Shown in pieces: positions 56,355-64,000 of a stretch of 64,000 nt of DNA. A program made the translations under genes and the position numbers. Each line of letters opens with the position of its first letter. Position 1 is the first letter of the stretch. This stretch comes from CBDHHC01 sp965263345 (GTDB lineage Bacteria; Pseudomonadota; Alphaproteobacteria; Rhizobiales; CBDHHC01): the NCBI GenBank assembly GCA_965263345.1, contig CBDHHC010000021.1, positions 77,860 to 141,859 of the forward strand, written 5' to 3'. The notes beneath the pieces were generated by a model. It was not told where the DNA came from. It did not search any database and saw nothing but the letters and a program-made list of their open reading frames with translations.

Positions 56355-57656
56355 ATGAAACATGCCACTACCTATTTAAAGAAACAGGGAAACTATTGGT
56401 ACTATCAAAGACGAGTCCCCAAACATATGTCTCACTTGGATCAAAGGAAGCTCGTTCGGCGATCAACAAAGACGAAATATCTTGAAAAAGCCATCTCAGT
56501 TGCCGCTGAAATCAACCGACAAACGGAACTCTATTGGGAAGCTCTGGCTGATGGTAAATCACTGGATGGAAATACGACCTACGAAGAGGCCATCAAACAG
56601 GCCCGCATTCTAGGCATCAATTATAAAACTGTTCATGAATTGGCAGATGGTAAGCTTGTAGAGATTATAAACCGGCTTGAGCTTTTAGAGCATCAAGGAT
56701 TGATTGGTCAAAAGCCAGCAACAGAATTGGTGTTAGGGGCGATTGAGCGACCAGACTTGAAATTAGAAGCTCTGGCTGAAACGTACTTCCAACAATGTGG
56801 TGATATTCTCTCAAAAAAAACATCTCTGCAAATTCGCAAATGGAAAAATCCAAGATTAAAAGCTGTTCGCAATCTGATCGCTTTGATTGGCAATAAGCCA
56901 TTACAGGACATCACGCGCAATGATGCTTTGACGTTTCGCAACTGGTGGATGGATCGTGTGCAAAATGAGCATATGGATATTGGCTCTGCCAACAAAGACA
57001 TAGGTGCCATCAACCAAATGTTGAATGAGGTCAGTGATAAATATCAACTAGGCCTCAAAGAACCGTTTGCCCGTATGCGTCTGCGTGGTGAAAAACATAA
57101 TCGTCGACCTCCTTTTGATCCGCAATGGGTGCAAGACAAAATACTCGCTCCAGGCGCTTTGAATGATCTGAACCAGGTTTGCCAGGCGGTTGTTTATATG
57201 ATGGCTTTTACAGGAATGAGACCATCAGAAATTGTTGGCCTGGAAGCAGCGGATATCAAACTTGATGAGCCAGTCCCTCATATAAAAATCAGAGCAAACA
57301 AAAGGTCACTAAAAACAGACCATAGCGAAAGAGATATCCCCTTAGTAGGAGAGGTTCTCACAAAAGTTCAAGACCTTATGAAAAAAGGTGGATTTAAAGA
57401 CTATCAAGGCCGATCGGATCAACTCAGTGCCAATATAAACAAACATCTCAAAACCACTAACCTGTTACCAACAGAAAACCATACGCTTTATTCCCTTCGC
57501 CACACATTCCAAGACCGCCTCATAGAAGTAGAATGTCCTGAACGCATTCAAGCCGAACTCATGGGCCACAAATATTCCAGACCCAAATATGGCAAAGGGC
57601 CTAGCCTGGAACAAAAAGCAATCTGGTTGAAGAAGGTGGGGTATGAGGCTGGCTAA
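56355..57656 (+). CDS. Tyrosine recombinase (site-specific integrase)
   Basis: 433 residues. N-terminal DUF6538-like domain (YLKKQGNYWYYQRRVPKHMS), helical core-binding domain, then catalytic domain: Arg in FTGMRPSEIVGL, Lys region, HTLYSLRHTFQDRL (H-x-x-R), ELMGHKYSRP, and a Tyr near the end (PKYGKG). Intact. Tandem with tRNA-Ser and reading away from it, the usual layout of an integrated element at its attL end. No attachment repeat of the tRNA 3' end was found later in the window, so the right end is unknown or lost. Confidence 0.92.
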   Translation: MKHATTYLKKQGNYWYYQRRVPKHMSHLDQRKLVRRSTKTKYLEKAISVAAEINRQTELYWEALADGKSLDGNTTYEEAIKQARILGINYKTVHELADGKLVEIINRLELLEHQGLIGQKPATELVLGAIERPDLKLEALAETYFQQCGDILSKKTSLQIRKWKNPRLKAVRNLIALIGNKPLQDITRNDALTFRNWWMDRVQNEHMDIGSANKDIGAINQMLNEVSDKYQLGLKEPFARMRLRGEKHNRRPPFDPQWVQDKILAPGALNDLNQVCQAVVYMMAFTGMRPSEIVGLEAADIKLDEPVPHIKIRANKRSLKTDHSERDIPLVGEVLTKVQDLMKKGGFKDYQGRSDQLSANINKHLKTTNLLPTENHTLYSLRHTFQDRLIEVECPERIQAELMGHKYSRPKYGKGPSLEQKAIWLKKVGYEAG

Positions 57657-57858
57657 TTTAATTAAACTATTTCATTACAAGACTGATAAATAAAATTTAC
57701 CCTTAAAAAACGAACCATGGCGATTGTTAAGCAATAGTATTAATATGTCCAAGCTTTAAATAAGCTTGATAAAGTGCGTTGTTTCAATCCACGCTGCTTT
57801 CTTTTATATTTATATAATAAGCTTCTAGTTACACAACGAATTGAAGATGAGCTTATAA

Positions 57859-58686
57859 TTAGTTAGATAGGGTTTCATTCTCCTCAACTTGGTAAATCCA
57901 AACATTGAAAGAAGATAATTTATTAGGGCCGAAAATATGTGTCAGTGGTACATCGGCTGCATCACGGCCATAAGCGATGAGAACACGGCCAATCCGCGGA
58001 GCGTTGTTGCGTGGATCAAAGCTATGCCACTGCCCCCCTAGAAAAACTTCCATCCAAGCAGCAAAATCCATAGTTGGATAGGGTGGTGGTAATCCAATAT
58101 CACTGATATATCCAGTGCAATAGCGTGCAGGAATGTTCAAACATCTGCAAATAGTAATAGCAAGATGAGCAAAATCGCGACAAACGCCACACCGTTCTTT
58201 ATAAGCATCTACTGCAGTTCGAGTTGCACTAGAATATGCATAATCAAATTTAATATGATTATGTACAAAGTCACAAATGGCTTGTACTCGGGGAACACCC
58301 AAAGGTGTATCTTTAAAAAGTCGCCAAGCTTCATTAGAAAATCGATCTGTTTCGCAATAACGACTCCCTAAGAGAAATTGCAAGGTATCTGTTGGTAAAT
58401 GTTGAATTTGATGCTGAAGAAGGTCTGATTTGACAAAATCAGGTTGCCCAGTATCGTGTATAATCGCATCTGTACCAAGAGTAAAATGGCCTGGGGGAGC
58501 AATAAGACGATTGCACCAATTACCAAAACTATCACGATAACTTTCAATATTGACAGAAGGATATGTCTTTAAATAATCAGGTTGCTCAAAATCAGAAGCT
58601 CGAGAGTAGTGTATATTAAGCATTGCAAGTAAAGGGGTGGTTTGCGGAAATTCAAAGCTCAGCTCACATCCTAACTTAATACGCAT
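57859..58686 (-). CDS. Transglutaminase-like protein lacking the usual His
   Basis: 275 residues; beta-rich N-terminal part then the transglutaminase core. Cys169 lies in YKERCGVCRDFAHLA and Asp224 in HSFDPRNN, but the residue where the 47238 and 53423 proteins have His (HAW) is Ala209 (DFAAW). Some bacterial members have this change, so it may define a subfamily with altered or absent catalysis. Isolated from the related cluster by the tRNA/integrase and a pseudogene; perhaps once continuous with it. Confidence 0.85.
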   Translation of the reverse strand: MRIKLGCELSFEFPQTTPLLAMLNIHYSRASDFEQPDYLKTYPSVNIESYRDSFGNWCNRLIAPPGHFTLGTDAIIHDTGQPDFVKSDLLQHQIQHLPTDTLQFLLGSRYCETDRFSNEAWRLFKDTPLGVPRVQAICDFVHNHIKFDYAYSSATRTAVDAYKERCGVCRDFAHLAITICRCLNIPARYCTGYISDIGLPPPYPTMDFAAWMEVFLGGQWHSFDPRNNAPRIGRVLIAYGRDAADVPLTHIFGPNKLSSFNVWIYQVEENETLSN

Positions 58687-58745
58687 GATTTGTCTCTGTG
58701 TTGTATGCTTTGTGTGTCAAGTGGTCTTTGAGTTATACTATAACC

Positions 58746-59537
58746 TTACGGTAAAAGCATGCATTTACCCTGCCGTTTTCGGTAAGGCTGATTGCAGTCC
58801 CAATCGTTTCCAATCGAAGTCAAATGAGCATTTTCTGGGAGCTTTACTTTGACACATTTTTCGTTAACAGCTTTATAGCCCCGGTTACACCTCCAGCCAG
58901 TTTCATATGTAGAGCCTATTAAATAGCTATTTTCTGGCACTACTATTTTAGCACAGGCATTGCCAACTTTTCTATATCCTCGGTGACATTCCCAGGTATC
59001 ACCATAAGATTTCAGATAGGCATTTTGAGGTACTTTAACTGCTAAGCAATTTCCATTTACAATGTAAAAGCCTCGAGAGCATTCCCAACCACTTCCATAT
59101 GATAAATATGTTGGATATGCATTTTGGGGAATTTTGATGGCCAAACACGCTTGATCACCTGCTCGAAACCCCAGCTCACAAGCCCAACTTTGTTCTGATG
59201 CATATGCAGAATCAACAAGGTATCCATTTTCAGGAACCTTAATTTCATTACAGCTCTCATTGACTTTCTTATAACCTCGATGACATTCCCAGGTATTACC
59301 TCGCGCTGTTAAATAAGCATTTAATGGTAATTTAATTGCTGTACATCTATCACTATTTCTTTTGTAACCTCTATTGCACTCCCATCCATTACCAAAAGAC
59401 TTAATATGCGCATTGGTAGGGACTTTAATTTCTTGGCTTTGTGCGTACACAGCTTTGAAAGCATACATAAAAATTATAGTAAAAATTGTAAGGTAATGAA
59501 AAAAATATATTTGTGATTTCTGAGACACAAAGAGCAC
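58746..59537 (-). CDS. Exported protein of seven Cys-containing repeats
   Basis: 263 residues: a signal-like hydrophobic segment (FFHYLTIFTIIFMYAFKAVY) after a 12-residue hydrophilic start, then seven repeats of 31-35 residues with pattern I/V-K-V/I/L-P-x-N-A/G/S-Y/H-L...W-x-C-x-R-G-Y/F...C. Each repeat has two Cys, so seven disulfides or metal sites are possible. The repeat is not one I can name. The chain ends a few residues after the last repeat. It could be surface-exposed and vary in repeat number. Confidence 0.75.
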   Translation of the reverse strand: MLFVSQKSQIYFFHYLTIFTIIFMYAFKAVYAQSQEIKVPTNAHIKSFGNGWECNRGYKRNSDRCTAIKLPLNAYLTARGNTWECHRGYKKVNESCNEIKVPENGYLVDSAYASEQSWACELGFRAGDQACLAIKIPQNAYPTYLSYGSGWECSRGFYIVNGNCLAVKVPQNAYLKSYGDTWECHRGYRKVGNACAKIVVPENSYLIGSTYETGWRCNRGYKAVNEKCVKVKLPENAHLTSIGNDWDCNQPYRKRQGKCMLLP

Positions 59538-59717
59538 TTTCTAGAGCAATCCAATTTAAATTGAACTCAATTTAAGGTGTAAAGATTGCTCGTTTTCAAA
59601 AGACTAGAGCATGTTAAATGAGCGTAACTCAGGTTGATCTGCTAAGTCTATAATAGAATCCATTATTGGTTTCACCATTGACAAACTACCATCTGTCTTA
59701 TTGATTATCAATGACGA

Positions 59718-59903
59718 TTAGATGTATATGACCGGAGAAGTTGGGTTACTTTTCCACGCGTTCGATTTCTTACAACGAGGACAAATGCGCTCACCCACCC
59801 ATTGGCTAAGAAAAGTACTTTTGCACTTCAAACATTTGCGGTTCTTCTTGGTGCTACTGCTAGACTGATTATTTGGCACAATTATTCTAGGTGACTGGAT
59901 CAT
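59718..59903 (-). CDS. Small zinc-ribbon protein
   Basis: 61 residues. Two Cys pairs, KCLKCK and ICPRCK, at about residues 24-27 and 41-44, form a zinc ribbon; the segment between (TFLSQWVGER) resembles a family common in alphaproteobacteria. Overlaps the 3' end of the cold-shock gene by 17 bp, so translation is coupled to it. Confidence 0.75.
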   Translation of the reverse strand: MIQSPRIIVPNNQSSSSTKKNRKCLKCKSTFLSQWVGERICPRCKKSNAWKSNPTSPVIYI

Positions 59904-60222
59904 GAGTTTTTTCTTTATAAGGAGATACTACATTAGCTTGTATAACTGACAATAAATTTTTAGAGACGGTTGAATCAACAGCAGAGAGCTTTAATGTATT
60001 GCTATGTGGTAAGTTGATTACTTTGAGGAAATCTGCTTTTGATTTTCCTGTGTGTCCATCGATTACAACAAAATAAGTAAGTTTTTGACCTTTTTTGAGT
60101 TCGTTTAGACCTGCTCTCGTAACTGCATTTACATATACTATTATGTTATCCTTACCGTCATCCGATTGAATAAAGCCGACACCTTTATTTACGTTAAACC
60201 ACAAAACAGAGCCATGAAACAT
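59887..60222 (-). CDS. Divergent cold-shock-domain protein
   Basis: From ATG 60222 (GGAAAGGAAAAA just before) the first 70 residues form a cold-shock domain: MFHGSVLWFNVNKGVGFIQS keeps the RNP-1-like KGVGFI, but the second aromatic motif is VYVNAV instead of VFVHxSA. A 45-residue hydrophilic tail follows. Binds single-stranded nucleic acid, presumably. The frame is open upstream to 60267 but those residues are not family-like. A helicase remnant lies upstream. Confidence 0.8.
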   Translation of the reverse strand: MFHGSVLWFNVNKGVGFIQSDDGKDNIIVYVNAVTRAGLNELKKGQKLTYFVVIDGHTGKSKADFLKVINLPHSNTLKLSAVDSTVSKNLLSVIQANVVSPYKEKTHDPVT

Positions 60223-60560
60223 AAATTTTTCCTTTCCAGAGGTGAGTATATTCTGTGATAAACACACAGCAGGTCTTAGGAATCATCAAGATTTAGGATT
60301 ATAGGTCATGGACTGCGCATAGGAATGATTCAACAATGCATAGACTTGGTCATAGCCATAGGTACAAAAACTCAATATGTATTAGAGCATAGTATTAAGT
60401 TTTTTTAAAGACGGCTTCAGAAGTTGTAGATGGGTTGTTAAGTGTAATATAGTGATTTTTCAGTTTTATGGATAGGTTATCTGTTTATTCACAATCGCTA
60501 TGCTGCGTTCGCTAGTTGTATTGATTTTTTGTTTTGTCTGTTTCGACGATGTTTTTTGAG

Positions 60561-61110
60561 TCAAAATGATGGTGTTTTACTTCTTTTGTTAGCTGTATTT
60601 TTCTTCTTAAACCGGTTTTTCAATTTAGATTCTGTTTTGCAATTCGGAGCAATTAAGCGACAAATCGCATTCCATTTCTTTTGATCTGCAGGTGTAATAA
60701 AACACAAAGCTGCACCCTTAGCGCTAGCACGGGCTTTACGGCCAATAAGGTGAATATAATCTTCTGGACACTGCAGGCAGATCATAATTGATAACACGTT
60801 CAATATGTGGAACATCAAGTCCTCTGGCCGTAATATTGGTTGCCACCAAAATGCGATACTTACAGTTGCGAAAAGCATTTAACACTTTTTTCTCGTCTAT
60901 TTTGACGTAGATCACCATGAATGGCATCAACACGATGTTTTACTTTGCGTAAACGTCGAGCCATTTTCTCAAAACAAAATTTGGTTTTAATGAAAATGAT
61001 AATCGGACACTCGCGTTGTCCGAGTTGTTCAATCTATTGATTGTATTTGTTATGTTCAGATACACGAAGTATTTCCTGGTTGACATTTGTGAGCAACCGA
61101 ATCAGCAAAT
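60561..61110 (-). pseudogene. DEAD-box RNA helicase, C-terminal remnant
   Basis: Minus-strand pieces in different frames give GQRECPIIIFIKTKFCFEKM (helicase C start), RVDAIHGDLRQN, FRNCKYRILVATNITARGLD and VPHIERVINYDLP, then YIHLIGRKARASAKGAALCF where HRIGRTARA is expected. Several frame changes and a damaged motif VI show it is dead. Helicase and cold-shock proteins often act together, and both sit here. Confidence 0.8.
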
Positions 61111-61239
61111 TCAATAAATCTCTCTTGATTTGCTGTGAGTACCGCTAGTACGTAATTCAATATAACCCATGCTGAATACTCCTTCCTAACCAAAGTTTTA
61201 AGCTTACACTCGCTATGTTGACCCGATGGTGACTTATAC

Positions 61240-62343
61240 TCATATGTTTCGGCTGTTATTAATGTCTCCCTCTTGGACAGAATAGTTTTTCATAACCTTG
61301 GTAACTAAGGGTGAGGTCATGGAGCGTAGGAGCGCTCCATACCCAGGTTGGAAATGAACCTCGTCACCTATTGCTAATTTCCAGTTTCCCGTATTCAGGA
61401 TAAGATGATCACTGCTCGCACCAAGGATCTCAATTCCGGGAGAGACAAGAAGATCGTCAGGATCCGTATCCTGTTGTCCAATAGCTAGGATAGCTTGTGA
61501 GATAGTCCCTTTATCCTCAATAGGCTCACATTTGCCAAATGCCGATTGGGCTGTTTCACCCCATGGTTGCGAAGGTTTGATCTTCATTTCAATCACTTCT
61601 GCAACAAGGGTAATCGCATCGTTGTACAGACCTTTGATCAGGGTGCGGTGGAGAGGTTCTCGTCCAAGGAAAATAGCTTCGCCAAGTCGAACCTCATTGA
61701 TCCGGCCTGTGTTTCCTCCGCTTAAGGCCCATTGAAGGTTACCTGAATTACCTCCGGATACGATCTCAAGCACAGTGCCGAATATCCCCTCAATAGTGTC
61801 CGCGAGTTCGGATAATTCGCTCATATTTCTGTGGTCTGGTAACACCCCACAGCGGCAGGCAAGGTTCGTGCCGATCCCCTTGAGTATTATGTTAGGCAAG
61901 CGAAATGTTTCCCGCACCGTTTTCACAAGGTCAGCGGGCATAATACCTTCCCTGAGATCTCCAAGCTCGACCATAAGAACTATTCCATGCATCCGACGCG
62001 CTTTAACAGCAGTGCTTGAAAGTGCACTGATAATATCCAGTTCTGTATTGAAACTTACATCAGCATGGGCAACAACCCTGTCAACCTGGCTTAACATCGG
62101 AGAACGGATCAATGTCATTGGTGCTAATACATTCATACGTCGCATTGATTCTATATTTTCAATGCGAGAGTCTCCAAGTGTTCTTATTCCCGCATGAAGT
62201 AAGGTTTTGGCAATTTGTGCATTTCCCGAAGATAACTTGGTGACACCTGTGACGTGAATTCCACGAGATTTCAATTTCTTGACCAGCACGAGCGCATTGT
62301 GGTGAATTTTTCCGAGATCAATTTCCAGTCTGGGCGTAATCAT
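61240..62343 (-). CDS. PLP-dependent amino-acid racemase of the alanine/ornithine racemase family
   Basis: Fold-type III enzyme of 367 residues. LEIDLGKIHHNALVLVKKL opens the barrel and VTKLSSGN carries the PLP Lys; ELGDLREGIMP, GTNLACRCGVLP and RLGEAIFLGREPLH follow the ornithine-racemase/YhfX type rather than Alr. Its ATG overlaps the stop of the DUF1611 gene by four bases (ATGA), so the two are one unit. Substrate unknown; a D-amino acid role is likely from the pairing. Confidence 0.85.
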   Translation of the reverse strand: MITPRLEIDLGKIHHNALVLVKKLKSRGIHVTGVTKLSSGNAQIAKTLLHAGIRTLGDSRIENIESMRRMNVLAPMTLIRSPMLSQVDRVVAHADVSFNTELDIISALSSTAVKARRMHGIVLMVELGDLREGIMPADLVKTVRETFRLPNIILKGIGTNLACRCGVLPDHRNMSELSELADTIEGIFGTVLEIVSGGNSGNLQWALSGGNTGRINEVRLGEAIFLGREPLHRTLIKGLYNDAITLVAEVIEMKIKPSQPWGETAQSAFGKCEPIEDKGTISQAILAIGQQDTDPDDLLVSPGIEILGASSDHLILNTGNWKLAIGDEVHFQPGYGALLRSMTSPLVTKVMKNYSVQEGDINNSRNI

Positions 62344-63539
62344 TGGACGACTGAAATCTGTTTTTTCCCAAGCTCTGGAAATGCCTTGAAGACCATTTCA
62401 ACCAACCTCTCAGGTCGCCGAGCCAAAGCATCTGTCGTTGAAAGGCCTAATTTACGTTCATATTGTCTGATATATGAATTAATCTCGTCATCAGTCATGT
62501 TCTCGTGATTGATTGTGATACCGATAACCTTTGTTTTAGCAAAGGTTTCTATAAGGTTAATCTCAGATTCGGGTTTTGGCATTTCCATTTGTTCAAAGTC
62601 GCATCGATGGAGTCTTGCCGGAGCGTGCTGTAAAATGACTCCATCTGGAACGCTGCCCCTTATAATAAAAGCTGAAGTACAGAAAGCGGGATGGCTTAGT
62701 GAGCCTTGTCCTTCGATGATGATAATATCCGGTTTTTCATTTTCGTACGCTTCAATTACGGTAGCCTCCATCTCACCAGCACAGAACTGCGAGGGGATGG
62801 CATCAAGGGCAATACCGTATCTGGCTCCCTGCATCAAACCTGTCTGGCCAGTACTTATCATGACTGCTTTCACGCCATGATCGTTAAGAGCTTGAGTGAG
62901 AATAGTTGCTGTCGTGCGTTTACCAATAGCGCTGTCGGTTCCTAATACAGCGATACGCGGGCAGCTGACTTCAGAAATACGGCCAGTAAACATCCGAAGA
63001 TCTTTCTTGGCACGGGGATTTCGAACATCAAGAATTTTCACGTTGTTTAAATTGCTTGCTGTTATGAATTCCGGGTCATCATTCAAAAATTCATGAAGGC
63101 CGTTTACAATATTCATACCAAGACTTATCGCCTCAAGTATAAGGCTTCGCTCGTGTCTGGATAGCATGCCACTTGATGGAGCCATCCCAAAAATATAGTA
63201 ATCCGGTAGGGCCTTGGCGTGTTTTAGTGAGTCGGCAAGGTTGCTGTAAACTGGAATGCCGTTGGCTTCTTCCCCAAGAACCAGGCCGGAATCTCGACCG
63301 GTTTTTTCACTGTCGATTACTGAGAGAATTTGGTATTTTTCTGAATAACGGACAAGCCCGTTTGCCGTCTTGCCATCAAGAGCCCCCAGGTTTGCTTCGC
63401 AATAAATGACAGCGGTAGCACGCTGGTCATTTTTCCCCGGAAGTTGTGGCTGTAAAAGCATCTCAGAAATTGAACTGTTGATAGTGCAGCTATTAACGTC
63501 AAGTACACCCAACGAAGTGGGAAACTTACCTTTGGACAT
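62340..63539 (-). CDS. DUF1611 P-loop protein (DgcN-like)
   Basis: 399 residues: a Rossmann-like N-terminal domain (ATAVIYCEANLGALDGKTAN) then a P-loop domain with GTDSAIGKRTTA (Walker A-like), DIIIIEGQGSLSHPA and a GVILQHAP segment. Members of DUF1611 in marine bacteria have been described as D-glutamate N-acetyltransferases (DgcN). Coupling with an amino-acid racemase makes a D-amino acid pathway plausible, but the assignment here rests on family memory and context. Start at 63539 has only a weak ribosome site (AAGGAAATAAA). Confidence 0.82.
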   Translation of the reverse strand: MSKGKFPTSLGVLDVNSCTINSSISEMLLQPQLPGKNDQRATAVIYCEANLGALDGKTANGLVRYSEKYQILSVIDSEKTGRDSGLVLGEEANGIPVYSNLADSLKHAKALPDYYIFGMAPSSGMLSRHERSLILEAISLGMNIVNGLHEFLNDDPEFITASNLNNVKILDVRNPRAKKDLRMFTGRISEVSCPRIAVLGTDSAIGKRTTATILTQALNDHGVKAVMISTGQTGLMQGARYGIALDAIPSQFCAGEMEATVIEAYENEKPDIIIIEGQGSLSHPAFCTSAFIIRGSVPDGVILQHAPARLHRCDFEQMEMPKPESEINLIETFAKTKVIGITINHENMTDDEINSYIRQYERKLGLSTTDALARRPERLVEMVFKAFPELGKKQISVVQ

Positions 63540-64000
63540 TTTATTTCCTTAGTTAGGACTAGATTTGGCAACAGTTTGTACTGGAAACTTTTACATCAGT
63601 ATCTGGTTCGGCCATGAAGCTACGCGCAGCATAAGAACTGGGAGATACCCATTCAGTTTTAGCAGCAGTTTTCCATGCCGCTAGCGCTTAGCACCTAGTG
63701 TATTTCAGTTAGAATTGGTAAGAAATCAATGACGAGCTTGATGCATACTTATAATAGCGTTTGCAAATGGTAGCATACATCTATATGCGGCATATTTCAT
63801 AACAAGACTCTATCATCCTTTTACTGTATAACCTAAGATTATTTTGTATGAAGTATTGAGCTTAAAGAAAATTAAATAGTCTATTATGAGCACAAGCAAA
63901 GCATTCGGTCGTTTTCTTTAGAGTAAAGCAATGGACAACACAGTGGCATGGCCAGGAGTTTTTGTTTTCCTGTTTCAGATAATCCTTTTTGATTGACCAA
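63540..64000. other. Intergenic region to window end
   Basis: No supported gene. A short plus-strand frame from 63931 stops after 21 codons. The promoter of the DUF1611 operon must be here; no clear box pair is seen. Confidence 0.4.

Noticed and set aside
57780..57795. GTTTCAATCCACGCT resembles one end of a type I-C CRISPR repeat.
   Set aside because: Only one copy, no spacer array, no second repeat within hundreds of bases and no cas gene.

Overview
The window looks like chromosome from a low-G+C, probably marine, chemotactic alphaproteobacterium. Four things point there: the gene order rpsB-tsf-pyrH-frr-uppS-cdsA-dxr-rseP-bamA-lpxD-fabZ-lpxA-lpxI-lpxB, ribosomal protein S2 carrying the alphaproteobacterial C-terminal extension, LpxI instead of LpxH, and an AapJQMP-type general amino-acid ABC transporter. 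The genus cannot be fixed from the sequence alone.

Layout. 0-6.5 kb is a chemotaxis adaptation cluster: an MCP cut by the window edge, then cheR, cheD, cheB, a CheZ-like protein and a membrane MCP fused to a PilZ domain. 6.6-15.3 kb holds a class V aminotransferase, a Sel1-type secreted protein, an orphan TAXI-type binding protein and the aapJQMP operon with a long hairpin after aapJ. 15.5-21.6 kb is a mosaic: a Cys-rich secreted protein, a MarR regulator with two matching operators and its membrane-protein target, a gene-poor 1.7 kb, recQ with a clipped end, and a DJ-1/PfpI protein. 21.7-38 kb is the conserved core of translation, isoprenoid, phospholipid and lipid A genes.

38-43 kb is accessory. 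It holds a family of GC-rich repeats, three full copies and one partial copy of which form a ~215 bp tandem array. The repeats flank a DUF559 nuclease gene. The same stretch has a pentapeptide/formylglycine-generating-enzyme-fold gene interrupted by a frameshift in an A8 tract; its C-terminus resembles the variable region of diversity-generating retroelement targets. 43-47 kb has an orphan pstB, a quinone reductase and small exported proteins. 47-54.3 kb is a transglutaminase/DUF2126, ATP-grasp/alpha-E and transglutaminase cluster, i.e. a predicted amidoligase/peptide-tagging system. 54.9-57.7 kb has a decayed glycosyltransferase, tRNA-Ser(GCU) and a tyrosine recombinase preceded by three 12-bp repeats. 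57.8-63.5 kb has a further transglutaminase-like protein, a seven-repeat Cys protein, a cold-shock protein overlapping a zinc ribbon, a decayed DEAD-box helicase, and a translationally coupled DUF1611/PLP racemase pair.

The best candidates for something undescribed are the repeat/DUF559 locus with the adjacent variable-region-like gene (38.6-42.9 kb), the CheZ-like protein and its shared C-terminal peptide, and the MarR operator pair with a probable leaderless transcript.
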